The notes below the pieces were generated by a model that saw only the letters and a program-made list of their open reading frames with translations, made no database searches and had not been told where the DNA came from. From Callorhinus ursinus (Eukaryota > Chordata > Mammalia > Carnivora > Otariidae), in contig NW_020312848.1 of assembly GCF_003265705.1 (NCBI RefSeq), positions 58,562,801-58,626,800 on the forward strand: a DNA stretch of 64,000 nt, given 5' to 3'. Each line of letters begins with the position of its first letter. Position 1 is the stretch's first letter. A program made the position numbers and the translations under genes. This document shows positions 44,710-56,025 of the stretch, in pieces.

Positions 44710-44893
44710 TTTATTTTTTTAAAGATTTTATTTATTTATTTGAGAGAGAGAGAGAGAGCATGAGCAGGAGTGGGGGAGAGGCAGACTCCCCGCTCAGCAG
44801 GGAGCCTGATACAGGCCTCCATCCCAGCACCCTGGGATCGTGACCTGAGCCAAAGGCAGACACTTAGCTGACTGAGCCACGCAGGCGCTCCAC
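44710..44893 (-). repeat. CanSINE, minus strand
   Basis: T-run, AAGATTTTATTTATTTATTTG, GAGAGAGAGAGAGAGCATGAG, GCACCCTGGGATCGTGACC, GAGCCACGCAGGCGC head. A perfect 16-base TSD, AATTGATCCTATTTTA, lies at 44694-44709 and 44894-44909. Confidence 0.97.
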
Positions 44894-45026
44894 AATTGAT
44901 CCTATTTTAATTAACAAATGTAACCTCACAGAATTCCCAAAAATAAGACATCAGCCATTCCTATTCTCTGACTAAAATGAAATAAATCTAGAAATTAAGA
45001 TTAAAAGCTTAAAGTCAAAATTTACC

Positions 45027-45152
45027 CGGGTGCCTGGTGGCTCAGTCAGTTATGGGTCTGACTCTTGATTTCGGCTCAGGCCATGATCTCAGGGTTGTGA
45101 GATGGAGCCCCGAGTCAGGTGTGGAATCTCCTTAAAATTCTCTATCTTGATA
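45027..45152 (+). repeat. CanSINE, 3'-truncated
   Basis: CGGGTGCCTGGTGGCTCAGT head and GCCATGATCTCAGGGTTGTG core. It stops in CTCCTTAAAATTCTCTATC without CT stretch or tail, close to the start of the L1 at 45.18 kb. The 3' part was probably lost in a deletion or rearrangement rather than never inserted, since SINE truncation by incomplete reverse transcription removes the 5' end. Confidence 0.9.
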
Positions 45153-45180
45153 TGTAACCTACAATGGTAGAAGCATTAGA

Positions 45181-45402
45181 TTGGCAACAGACCTATCCAC
45201 AGAGACCTGGCAGGCCAGAAACGACTGGCATGAGATCTTCAGAGCACTAAACGAGAAAAATATTCAGCCAGGAATACTATATCCAGCTAGGCTGTCATTG
45301 AAAATTGAAGGAGAGATAAAAAGCTCCCAGGACAAACAAAAACTAAAGGAATTTGCAAACATGAAACCAGCCCTCCAAGAAATATTGAAAGGGGTCCTCT
45401 AA
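45181..45402 (+). pseudogene. L1 ORF1 C-terminal fragment
   Basis: 73 codons open to a natural-looking stop. LSTETWQARNDW, IFRALNEKNIQPGILYPARL, SLKIEGEIKSSQDKQKLKEF and KPALQEILKGVL form the C-terminal domain that makes ORF1p bind RNA together with its RRM. The N-terminus, coiled coil and RRM are absent because the L1 starts here. The open stop and the usual ~80-base gap to ORF2 are kept. Confidence 0.9.
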
Positions 45403-45483
45403 GCAAAGAGAGACCCTAAAAGCAGCATAGATCAGAAAGGAACACAGACAATATACAGTAACAGTCACCTTACAGGCAATACA

Positions 45484-45758
45484 ATGGCAGTAAATTCATA
45501 TCTTTCAATAGTTACCCTGAATGTAAATGTGCTAAATGCCCCAATCAAAAGACACAGGCTATCAGATTGGATTAAAAAACAAGACCCATCAATATGCTGT
45601 CTGCAAGAGACTCATTTTAGACCCAAAGACACCTCCAGATTGAAAGTGAGGGGGGTGGAAAACCATTTACCATGCTAATGGACACCAATGGAAAGCTAGG
45701 GTGGCAATCCTTATATCAGACAAATTAGATTTTAAAACAAAGACTGTAATAAGGCAAG
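45484..45758 (+). pseudogene. L1 ORF2 N-terminal (endonuclease) fragment
   Basis: Starts ATG with VNSYLSIVTLNVNVLNAPIKRH, including the early Asn of the endonuclease active site (TLNVN), then DWIKKQDPSICCLQETHF with the catalytic Glu of QETH. It shifts frame near 45655-45670 (the HLPC end) and continues in another frame to [18 protein letters not shown] codons. The remaining catalytic Asp and His region is deleted. It joins at about 45760 to the ORF2 C-terminal part. Confidence 0.9.
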
Positions 45759-45759
45759 G

Positions 45760-46572
45760 GAAGCCAGGGCAAAAATGAACTATTGGGATTTCATCAAGAT
45801 AAAAAGCTTTTGCACAGCAAAAGAAACAGTCCACAAAACCAAAAGACAACCGACAGAATGGGAGAAAATATTTGCAAATGACATATCAGATAAAGGGCTA
45901 GTATCCAAAATCTATAAAGAACTTATCAAACTCAACACGCAAAGAACAAATAATCCAATCAAGAAATGGGCAGAAGACATGAACAGACATTTTTCCAAAG
46001 AAGACATCCAAGTGGCCAACAGACACATGCAAAAGTGCTCAACATCGCTCATCATCAGGGAAATCCAAATCAAAACCTCAATGAGATACGACCTCACACC
46101 AGTCAGAATGGCTAAAATTAACAAGTCAGGAAACGACAGATGTTGGCGGGGATGTGGAGAAAGGGGAACCCTCCTACACTGTTGGTGGGAATGCAAGCTG
46201 GTGTAACCACTCAGGAAAACAGTATGGAGGTTCCTCAAACAGTTGAAAATAGAGCTACCATACGATCCAGCAATTGCACTACTGGGTATTTACCCCAAAG
46301 ATACAAATGTAGGGATCCGAAGGGGTACGTGCACCCCAATGTTTATAGCAGCAATGTCCACAATAGACAAACTGTGGACAGAGCCAAGATGTCCATCGAC
46401 AGATGAATGGATAAAGAAGAAGTGGTATATATACACAATGGAATATTATGCAGCCATCAAAAGGAATGAGATCTTGCCATTTGCAACGACGTGGATGGAA
46501 CTGGAGGGTGTTATGCTGAGTGAAATAAGTCAGTCAGAGAAAGACATGTATCATATGACCTCACTGATATAA
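45760..46572 (+). pseudogene. L1 ORF2 C-terminal fragment
   Basis: Carries [60 protein letters not shown] and the Cys-rich segment [18 protein letters not shown] (Cys, Cys, His and Cys in the L1 zinc-knuckle spacing). An in-frame stop after CKLV at 46204-46206 and a frame change follow, then [19 protein letters not shown] and YIYTMEYYAAIKRNEILPF, ending SEKDMYHMTSLI at 46572. The C-terminal segment helps RNA binding in L1 ORF2p. Two breaks disable it. Confidence 0.92.
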
Positions 46573-47020
46573 GGAATTCTTAATATCAGGAAACAAACTG
46601 AGGGTTGCTGGAGTGGTGGGGGGTGGGAGGGATGGGGTGGCTGGGTGATAGACACTGGGGAGGGTATGTGCTATGATGAGCGCTGTGAATTGTGAAAGAC
46701 TGTTGAATCACAGATCTGTACTTCTGAAACAAAAAATGCAATATATGTTAAGAAAAAAAAGAAGAAGAAGATAGCAGGAGGGGAAGAATAATGGGGAGTA
46801 AGTCGGGGTTGGAGATGAACTATGAGAGACGATGGACTCTGAAAAAGAAATTGAGGGTTCTAGAGGGGAGGGGGATGGTTGTTGGGTTAGCCTGGTGATG
46901 GGTATTAAAGAGGGCACATTCTGCGTAGAGCACTGGGTGTTATGCACAAACAATGAATCATGGAACACTACATCAAAAACAAATGATGTGATTTATGGTG
47001 ATTAACATAACAATAAAAAA

Positions 47021-47198
47021 ATTTAAAGAAAAAGATTCTCTCTCTACCTCTCCCCCTCCCCACCTCTAAAAAAATTAAAAGTTGCAAATCAAACAAAAAA
47101 TTGAAAATAACAATATTTTTCCTAAATAAAAAGTTTTGAAAAATACATGTATGAGTTTGTCATAGCTAAGTAGAATGTAGATTATTTGAATCAGTGAA
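47021..47198. other. CT-rich L1 flank
   Basis: A short CTCTCT/CCCC stretch at about 47035-47065 right after the L1 tail resembles the CT stretch of a CanSINE and may be the missing 3' end of the truncated SINE at 45027-45152, split by the L1. See findings. Confidence 0.4.
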
Positions 47199-47210
47199 TA
47201 AAAATATTTT

Positions 47211-47318
47211 TAGGGGCTCCTGCCTGGCTCATTTGGTGCAGTATATGGCTCTTAATCTCAGGGTTGTGAGTTTGAGCCCCACTTTTGGTGTAGAGGTTAC
47301 TTAAAAAATAAAATTTTT
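47211..47318 (+). repeat. Short tRNA-type CanSINE
   Basis: AGGGGCTCCTGCCTGGCTCA head, GGGTTGTGAGTTTGAGCCCC (B-box-like), GTGTAGAGGTTACTTAAAAA end. TSD TAAAAATATTTT at 47199-47210 and 47319-47330. Confidence 0.93.
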
Positions 47319-47330
47319 TAAAAATATTTT

Positions 47331-49415
47331 AAGAAAGCAAACTTTGTCATTTCTGTACTAATCCATGCATCCTGAGTATTCTGATCTTTTTTACACAATT
47401 TACATAACAAATTATCTTAAACTCGGTGTCCTAAAGAAGAGAGGGAAGAGGCAGGTATACCCTAAAGTTACCACTTTTAAGATCACTTTCCCAAATTTGC
47501 TTGAAATTAGCAAGGCAATAGAATCTTAAAAGATGATTAAAAATTAAGCTGGCTAGGATTTATCAAAGTAATTATCTCACCAAATAGTATTTTAATCTCT
47601 TTATTACGCATCTGTACTTCCTTAAACCTAGTTTTTATTTGTTACACATATGTGAAAACTTTCCTGCTTCAGAGTCAAGTGTGGACTCCTAGGGGAAAGT
47701 TGTGATCAGAAATGGTTCTTTAAAGCTTTGTGGCCCGGAGAGGACTTGTCTTTTATTTTTCCCCATGACTAACCTTGAATGATGATATCAGTCAGATTTC
47801 AAACATGACCCTCAAATTGAGTAGTTGTAGAAATACACTATTTTACCAAGGTGTGGGCAGGAAGCCAAATAAGGAAAACACGGGACGTAATGGACTGTAC
47901 TAGTCCTAGCAGTAGCCCACCAATAACATACAGAAGCCCAAGTGGTGAGCAGAGGGATTTGCAAAATAACAGAGGGAGAGAGAGAGAGAGATGTAATGAC
48001 ACACCCAGCCGAAGAAGACAGCCCACAAGACAGCCAGGACTAACCTTATTCTCCTAACCTCTTCTGGTGCTTCTGCTGGTGCTCTTTATTCTCTACCCTT
48101 AATTGTAGCACAAAGGATCCCTCTAGTGAAATCCATAAGGGCCAGTCTCCCAGGGCATAAAGCAGGGTTGGAGAAAAGTAAACATGTACCTGGAAGGACG
48201 GTCAAAATAAACCCAGCTCACACACCAGGAAGATACGAACATAGAAAATGGTATTTGGCATTAATGCTAAGCCTCAGAACTGACAGACCTACATAATAAT
48301 TTTTCATCTTTGAGAGAGCATTCCAGTGCCTCAGCAAGAAGAGAGGGCAGTGAGGACATTGATGATATTGAACCAGAGGTAAAACTTCAAGGTTTTCAGT
48401 TGTATTCAGCCCTTTTGGCAAGCCTGATCTTTAGAAATATCTTAGCCTCTTAATCAAATAGAAACACACTAAGTGAGACCGTTTAAGCATGCCTTTCTAT
48501 TTACCTTCAACAAACGCAATGTGAAAACAAAAATATGACCTCTAGTCAAGATCTTATAAATGCCTAGGGAGAGGTAATTGCCTCTTTCACATGCCTCAGG
48601 CTAACCTTCCTCCTTCAGCTGTAGGAACCACCTCTATCTGTCAGAATGGTAGCAGCAGACTTCCTTTTTAAAGAAGTGTCATATAGACTTCATCAGCTTC
48701 GATTCGAGTATTATGTTGCTTAGAATATGCAATGAATTTGAGATAGCGTACAAATTGGCTTAAGAGAGTAAGAAATATTTTAACTGCCAAGTAGTAATAG
48801 ATGTTGTCACTTTAAATAAATTAAACATTATGACAATAATATGATTTCCTGCTTTTTAGAGTGTATCTTAGAAGGGTATAGCCCTGTTTCTGATCTAATC
48901 AGAGATGTGATCCAGTTGGGGGTTATTCTGTTTTACCAGTTGGAGTTGAAGATTTCATCTAAATCAGGGCACAGGGCTGGTGTGGTGTGTGTTTTGGACA
49001 AAAATTAGGGGAAAGCTGGGGGAAAAAGGAAGACTGGTGTGGTGTATATTTTGCTTGTTGAATCAGATGATGTTTGAGACCCAAATGGAAATCTATCGTT
49101 TTCCACAACAAACACTGAGAAATGAATGGTTTAAAATGGTATACCAAGAAAATCAAGTAATAGTCCAAAAGAAGACAGTAACAGTCATTAGTATTAATTT
49201 AGCAGAGCTACATCCAAGTCAAGAGATAAATCCTGGACCATAAGTATAGTGTATCATGATACCATGAGGACTAAAATTGGACACCTCCCCACTCCCACCC
49301 CTTAAGGAGCCTAGTATATTTGGATAAGCTAAGCTTTAATTACTCTAATTTCTTTAAAACCATATGAATACTTTGGCAACATTATATAATATAAAAATAT
49401 CTTTATTCATTTTTA
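47331..49415. other. Unique DNA, including an unclassified 400-bp block
   Basis: No gene recognised. The block 47850-48230 is richer in G and C and has pyrimidine/purine tracts (GAGAGAGAGAGAG near 47976), which suggests an old LTR-like or composite repeat that I cannot name. Frames at 47838-48057 lie on both strands and are not conserved in any family I know. Confidence 0.4.
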
Positions 49416-50080
49416 CTCCATGGGATATTTATTGAATGCTATTGTGTGCAAGGCATTGTTTGGGGCACTGAGGATATAAGATAAGCAAGACAGACAAGAA
49501 TCTGACCTAGTGGAGTTTACATTCAAATTCACAAGACAGTGTGTAAATAAGTAGATGCATAACAAAACACAAGTAATGTTATATACTATAAAGAGAAATA
49601 AAATAGGATAAGGAGACAGAGTCAATAGAAATTGTTTCAGATAGGGTAGTGAGAAGGTGACATTTGAACATAAACTTAAATGAAGTTTGAAAGCCAAGCA
49701 TACAAATATCTGGTGGAAGCCTATTTCAGAGGAAGGAAGCATCAAGAGCAAAGGTCTTGAAATCGATTGGTAATTGGCATGTACATAAACAGCAAGGAGT
49801 CCGCCGTGTTCTAAGTATCAGACGGGAACAGGCTGATAGAAGATTAGTCAGAAGCCAAATCTCATAGGGCTGTTCAGGTAAAGGAAAAGGGTTTGAATTT
49901 TATTCTAAATGTGATGAAAGGCCTTGGGAGATTTGGGGTAGAATAATGAGATGGCCTGAATCAAAAATTGGCCACTCTGTATTGTCTACAAAGAATAAAC
50001 TCTAAGGGAGGAAGATTTATTCAGGGAGACCAGTTAGGGAGTGATTATAGTAGTTTAGGTGAAAGATGATTAACAGTCTT
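49416..50080 (+). repeat. Ancient interspersed repeat with L2-like start
   Basis: Begins like an L2 3' portion (GATATTTATTGAATGCTATT, GCAAGGCATTGTTTGGGGCA, GTGGAGTTTACATTCAAATT). It continues with the mammal-wide pattern 'gaaggtgacatttgaacataaact', AGCAAAGGTCTTGAAATCG, 'gggctgttcaggtaaaggaaaagggtttgaattttattc' and GGAAGATTTATTCAGGGAGACCAGTTAGG. I recognise the pattern as a widespread ancient repeat but cannot name the family for the second half. The 112-codon minus frame at 49413-49751 is inside it. Confidence 0.55.
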
Positions 50081-52588
50081 ATGCCCTTAGAACTTGTGAC
50101 CTGCTCTTTTAACACTCATGCCATATATCACCTTTATGCTTGTTTTGAAATCAAAACTCTGTTCCTTTCTATATTTCTCAAGTAATCATACAGCTTTTTC
50201 ACTTAGAGTTAAGAGGGCCATTTGAAACACTGGGTCTGGGAAACATGCATAAGCTAAATGTGATCTGACACCTGCAATAAGTCTCTGATGGTTTCTCTCA
50301 TTACTTGCCAAAACATCCTCCACTTACTATTTTGCATTTGCTTCGTAAAACTCAGCATCATCTTCTGTCATCTCTGGACCAGCTGTTCTGATTGTGAAAC
50401 TTCAAATAGTTCCTCTAATCACCAACCTCCCATGACTGTGTTTTAAGTTCTGAAAACAACCTGGGATATATTTAGAAATCAAGAACAAAGCATACATGAG
50501 ACTCTAGATTTAACAGCTTGTGGCTTTTAATGGCATCTGTCATCATGTCTCCGAAGAGCTATTTATCACCACAGTTCCCTACTGTACTCTTTTGAAATGG
50601 TGGCCTTTTTATCTTCTTCACCCAAACATTTCATGTAAACGAAATCACTAAGATAAGAATAGGAATATCATATTTGATAAAGAACTCATCCCTGCTTTGG
50701 AAAAACTTAAAGGTATCTGGCATCGAGATACTCAGATAAAATTAAATATGGGATTGTCATTTCATAATACTCATTTCCAGTATTACCAGGTCACATGACA
50801 TCATGTTAGACATTTTCTCCCCTTCCCACAAGCATAGGCAGCATGTGATACAGCAGAACAGAGTGATGGCTAAGAGCAGGAGAGTTGATGTTAATGGTTT
50901 GTTCTATGCCATTGAGCATGAGCGTCATCTGCATGGGCTAGAATTACCTCATTTGAGAAAATAGAAATTTCAATTAAATATATTTAAATTCCCCCTTTTA
51001 GCATCTCCTCAGTGTTTTCTGAGGTGTGTCAGTTTGTTTGGTAGTAGTAAATTGTAAAACAAACTAATTGCATCATTATGAGGATGTCATTAGGCTCAGA
51101 ATCTTGCCTGTCTGGGGACGGTCAGGTGTTCCCTAAAGGCTCAGCCATCTCTGTCTTCAGAAATCCACTTCTGCGGACTCTGTCTGAAATGAACATGGCA
51201 ACTTTATGGAATATGCTCAAATGTCCTCTTATTACCCTTGTCCTTTATTATTCACTTTGCAGAACTTCTCAGACCACATTAATTGAAACTATGAATAAAC
51301 TCCGTATCTGTTTGTGGAATGATAATTCACGACATTGTTATTTTGCAGACAATTTCCCATCTACAAAAAAATTAATATTTAATTTCACAGGGAAAGCTGT
51401 AGTGTAAGACAGAGTGTAACAATGTCAGAATACGTCATTTTGCTATTGTGATGTTTTCATTTTCATATCTCACTTTCTGAGTGACAGTGACTGATGCATC
51501 AGAAGACAAACCAAGGTACTCTATTCATCCCTTCAGGCGGGGTTAAACAGGCCTCTTCCTGCAGCAAGATGACAGCCAGTGTGGGCATGAGCCTAGCAGA
51601 GAACAGAGTTTTACAATTTTAGAAATAAAGAATGAGCTCAGTTTTTTCAAGGAGGGGACAAATCATCTGTTAGTCATAGTCATATACATGTACAGATTCA
51701 AACTCGCTTTCTAGAGCCTCACCATAGCTCCCCCCAAAAAAGCAGAGGACCACTGGAAGCAGCATGAATGCTACATGTATTCTTATCGATTTCCAATGAT
51801 GAGTATCAATAAGTTATCTGGCTAGTGACCTCAACTCTTCACTTTTTTTTTTTTTCTGGTTACATATAGTATTGTATGCTTTGTAAAAACACTGCCATGC
51901 CCTGAGACATCGTCCTCACGCAATTCACAAATTTCAGAAGTATACATGTAATAACATAAAGGGGGTATCACCCCTGTCGATTTCCTTGATTTAAAGTCAC
52001 TAGGTTTTATGATTTCTATGTTAACTTCAGATTTCAGCTGTCGATTTTAAATCACCTGTCTTCCCAGTATGTGTTACTTCTGTCTAGCTTGTGAAAATTT
52101 AGTAAACCTTCCATATCGATGACACTAAATAGGGAGAAATCAGAAATGATGATTCCTATAATTATGACTAGGTTTTAAGAAAAAATATTCCTAGACATTC
52201 ATAAAACCAAATTTGTGTGCCTAGATGCCTTATTCGAAGTGATGAGAATTGCCATTTAGATTTCAGAAGCCCCTGAAACTAGTTCATTAAGTCCTGTGGA
52301 TATTGGAATAATTTGAAATAGCTATAAAATTCATGTGCTATATTAGTGTTGTTTTCCACACCTTTTCAGTTTTAATTGGCTATTTTGGAATTGGAATTGT
52401 TTGATGTGTATTCATATCCTGTTGATACTTGATATGATATTGTGGTATTTTTTATAATATTTAATTAGAATCATAATTCAATTATACCAGATAAATATTT
52501 TTATGTCTTAATTTGTATGTAGGTTATTGATGCATCTGTATGACTTTTTCATTTTTTTCTATAAGTTGGTTTGGTTTACCAGTTCCTA
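50081..52588. other. Unique DNA, possible conserved non-coding segment
   Basis: No repeat recognised for about 2.5 kb, the longest repeat-poor stretch on this side of the window. A 109-codon frame at 51078-51407 has no known domain and an ordinary composition. The segment 50930-51480 is discussed as a candidate regulatory element. Confidence 0.45.
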
Positions 52589-52602
52589 CTAGAACTGTTT
52601 TT

Positions 52603-52727
52603 CATTTTGTTTTGTTTTGTTTTACTTTATTTTCATTTAAGTAAGATCCAGGCCCAATGTGGGAATTGAACTCACAACTCTGAGATCAAGAATCTCATGC
52701 TCTACTCACTGAGCCAGCCAGGCACCC
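52603..52727 (-). repeat. Short tRNA-type CanSINE, minus strand
   Basis: TTTTG-rich tail, AAGTAAGATCCAGGCCCAAT, GAACTCACAACTCTGAGATC, GAGCCAGCCAGGCACCC head. TSD-like CTAGAACTGTTTTT (52589-52602) and CTAGAATTGCTTTT (52728-52741), two differences. Confidence 0.92.
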
Positions 52728-52741
52728 CTAGAATTGCTTTT

Positions 52742-53680
52742 TAGATGTTTATCTTATTTCAGGGGTAAAATGAGTCTGAAACAAGTACTTTAAATATTGA
52801 TTAAGGTATTTATTTTCTTCACCTAGTTACCTGACTGGAGGTTCCTCTCAGATCTGACAATTTTGTCTATAGCCTATTCTGTCAACATAAAAGAAAAACT
52901 CAATCCATTTAGCTTAGCAAATAATAACTTCAAAATCAACGAGAATCGTTCTGTAGTTCAAATCTAAGTGTTCACTACTAAATTGTTAGTCTTCTAATTC
53001 TTAATTTATAAAATGTTTTAGACTTATCTAAATTTAAAGGATAATTTTTAAAAGTTAGAATAAAAAATTTCTGCATAAAATGAGACATTAGTTTAAGGAT
53101 CCCTTTACATATTCATTACCCTAGAGTGGCCTCAAGCATGCACTCCTGTTTTATACCCCTTGGTATATCTCTTTACTTGTCCACCTTATCCTCTTTATAT
53201 TATACTCTCAAGTGGGGCACAGCTCTCTGGAGTTCCCCATCGTTTATATTTCCGCCAACAGTTATCTCTTTAAGTGCTGCTAGATACAGACCCCCCTTAT
53301 TCCTTAGCCACAGTGCCAAGGTGCAGGTTTCTATTAAATGTAACCCTAATATTAAACCTACTTTTAGGTAGATCTTCATGTGACCATCACTTTAGAACCA
53401 AACAGCAATATACGTGTTCTTACAAATATAAGGGTGTGGGGTTCTTTTGACAAGTAAAAGCATGTTTCATGTTAGGATTATCTTTGAATAGCCAAAAAAA
53501 AGAACGGATTTGCATATCATTTTGGATGCACATTAGGATCCAGGGCATTACCTCGGTAATGTTTAGGTTCCAAATGTAGACTTATAAACTCAATTCTAAT
53601 AATGGCCTTTTATTATCATTATATCACTTTATCACTTAGACCCGAAGTGAATTATCAGACATTTAAAAGGCTTTCTACAG
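52742..53680. other. Unique AT-rich non-coding DNA
   Basis: No gene recognised. Sequence at 53518-53575 (TTGGATGCACATTAGGATCC) weakly resembles one end of a MER5-type element. Confidence 0.4.
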
Positions 53681-53871
53681 TGCAACTTGAGGGCATTATG
53701 CTAAATGAAATAAGTCAGAGAAAGACAAGTACCACGTGATCTCACTTATATGTGGAATTTAAACAAACAAAAACATAAGCTCGTAGACACAGAGAACAGA
53801 TTGGTGGTTGCCAAAGGCAGAGGGTAGGGGGTGGACAAAAGAGGTGAAGGCAGTCACAATGTACAAACTTC

Positions 53872-54011
53872 TGGGGGCACGTGGGTGGCTCAGTTGGTGA
53901 AGCATCTGACTCTTGGTCTCAACTCAGGTCTTGACCTCAGGATCATGAGTTCAAGCCCCGCATTGGACTCCATGCAGGGAGTGGAGCCCACTTTAAAAAA
54001 AAAAAAAAAAG
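53872..54011 (+). repeat. CanSINE, short body, inside old L1
   Basis: GGGGGCACGTGGGTGGCTCA head, CTTGACCTCAGGATCATGAG core, 'ggagtggagcccactttaaaa' end and a long A-run. TSD GTACAAACTTC at 53861-53871 and 54012-54022. Confidence 0.95.
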
Positions 54012-54149
54012 GTACAAACTTCCAGTTATAAAATAAGTCATGGGGATGTAATGTACAACATGGTGACTATAGTTAATAATACTGTAGTGCATATTTGGAA
54101 GTTCCTAAGAAAGTAAATCTTACAATTTCTTATCATAAGAAAAAAGTCA

Positions 54150-54344
54150 GGGGCACCTGGGTGGCTCAGTCATTAAGCGTCTGCCTTCGGCTCAGGTCAT
54201 GATCCCAGGGTCCTGGGATCGAGCCCCCCATCGGGCTCCCTGCTTGGCTGGAAGCCTGCTTCTCCCTCTCCCACTCCCCCTGCTTGTGTTCCCTCTCTCG
54301 CTGTGTCTCTCTCTGTCAAATAAATAAATAAAATCTTAAAAAAA
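54150..54344 (+). repeat. CanSINE, near consensus, inside old L1
   Basis: GGGGCACCTGGGTGGCTCAG head, complete core and CT stretch, CAAATAAATAAATAAAATC tail. TSD AAAAAGTCA at about 54141-54149 and 54345-54353. Confidence 0.97.
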
Positions 54345-54487
54345 AAAAAGTCAGTAACTGTATGGTAAAGAATATTAACTAGACTTATTGCAGTGATCAT
54401 TTTGAAATATATACATATAGAATCCTTGTTTTACATCTGAAATAATATAATATTGTATGTCAGTTATACCTCAATAAAAAATAAAAG

Positions 54488-55083
54488 GCTTTCTGTAAGA
54501 GTAGCCTTTAAATGTAACTTTGCTATAGATTTTTAATGAATCATCAACTTGTTTTTTTTATATCTCAAGTTACAACTAGAATCTTCAGAGATATAATATC
54601 CTAAAAAATGATGAGGCACCCATCACCACCGATGGCCCAGCGATTCAGGGTGATCTTCATTAGATAAATTAGGTCCCCAATTGCCATAAACTAGAGATGA
54701 ATTAGACCTCCAGAATCATTTTATTTTTAACATAATTTGATCCCAAAAGGGTAATCTTAATGAGAGCATCATAATGGTTCTTAAGAAGATTCCAATTAAT
54801 TCCCCAGGTGAGCTGGAGAGGAATGAATTGAAGTACTAAAATTAAGTTAAAAAATAGAATTAATATAGCAAAGAATGTCATAGTGAAAACAATTACACTT
54901 ATATTTTCACCACAAAAAATAGTGGAAAACACCACATGATCTGTCCGTGGGTGTGACTACGGGACACATTTTCAATAATCAGAAATATAAGCCAGATTGG
55001 TTTTAAAAATTGATATTTATTTTCAACAAATATGTTAGATAAAGCTGGTTTAAAAGTAAACTATCCCTGAAATGGTTATTTTG
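54488..55083. other. Unique AT-rich non-coding DNA
   Basis: No gene or repeat recognised. Confidence 0.5.
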
Positions 55084-55268
55084 TTTTAAGATTTTATTTA
55101 TTTGAGAGAGAGAGAACATGAGTAGATATGGGGGGGGTGGCAGAGGGAGAGGGAGAAACAGACTTCCTGCTAGGCAGGGAGCCCAACGTGGAGCTCAATC
55201 CCAGGAATCTGAGATCATGACCTGGGCCAGAGGCAGATGCTTTACCGACTGAGTCACCCACATGGCCT
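55084..55268 (-). repeat. CanSINE, minus strand
   Basis: TTTTAAGATTTTATTTATTTG, GA-rich stretch with a G-run at 55131-55138, GGGAGCCCAACGTGGAGC, GAGATCATGACCTGGGCC, and a decayed head GAGTCACCCACATGGCC. TSD weak. Confidence 0.93.
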
Positions 55269-56025
55269 CTAAATGATTACTTTAAAGAAAATTTTCCTTC
55301 ATTCTTCAAGACGTCTCCTATACCTCAAAAGCAAATACATTTAATATTGAACTATTTTGTTTGGTAATATCTCCATAACTCTAAAGAATATGAATATACT
55401 GCTGTATCTTGTTTAATCAATTTAAATGTTACCTAACAGATTCTTACTGTAAGATTTTATTAGTTTTTTGGCTCACTTATTCCTCCTGTTTTTCTCTCAA
55501 TATAAGCATACCTTAATTTTTCTTAAAAACATTGTATTTCCATGATGACATTTCAGATATTGTTCACTGTGAACCAGGAAATGTATTCTGATTACGTTTC
55601 CTTCCTCTACATTGATTTTGTTACTGGAGTTAAAAATTAACAACCCCTACCCTGCTTTTCTCTGAACTTAGGAATAAGTCACCCCAAACACTCCAAGAGC
55701 TCTGTAAAATGCCTCATTATAACATTTTCCATATGGCCACAGCTTTCAACTCATTTTCAAGCATATTTTATTTTGCTGAACACATGTCTAATGGAGACAT
55801 TTGACTTCCTACTAAAATATGAACTTGTGCACTCTAGTCCTGCCACACAACTATCACATGGAGACTTCCTTTTTGCTATGATCTCTGGATCTTTTTCATC
55901 TCTCTACTGGGTTGAGTCTCCTGTCCTGGATCGCAGTTCTTCTATGTTGGTTTATTTTCTTGCTTTGACAGGAATTATCCTCAGATAGCTCCTTTAACAA
56001 GGTACAGGCAACTCAAATGTTCTAT
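55269..56025. other. Unique non-coding DNA
   Basis: No gene or repeat recognised. The 71-codon frame at 55773-55988 has no known domain. Confidence 0.5.

Larger units (their letters stand above)
45178..47020 (+). mobile_element. Internally deleted L1 (ORF1 end, ORF2 ends, 3'UTR)
   Basis: A carnivore L1, 5'-truncated within the ORF1 C-terminal domain and lacking most of ORF2. Order: ORF1 C-terminus 45181-45402, spacer, ORF2 start 45484 to about 45758, an abrupt join to the ORF2 C-terminal region at about 45760-46572, then the 3'UTR with two A-rich blocks, ending GTGATTAACATAACAATAAAAAA near 47015. The pieces are little diverged and mostly open, so this is a fairly young family. The missing part includes most of the endonuclease and the whole reverse transcriptase core. 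It cannot be autonomous. Confidence 0.92.
53681..54487 (+). mobile_element. Old L1 3' end carrying two SINEs
   Basis: ORF2 end and 3'UTR of an L1MA/MB-like element: GGCATTATGCTAAATGAAAT, 'aagtaccacgtgatctcacttatatgtgg', 'cagagaacagattggtggttgcc', TCATGGGGATGTAATGTACA, 'tgactatagttaataatactgtagtgcatatttgg', 'ctgaaataatataatattgtatgtcagttatacctcaataaaa'. It ends near 54487 at an A-rich tail. CanSINEs split it at 53872-54011 and 54150-54344. The family assignment is from memory. Confidence 0.75.

Noticed and set aside
45775..46206. 143-codon open frame as a possible host gene
   Set aside because: It is the L1 ORF2 C-terminus, with the characteristic Cys/His segment.
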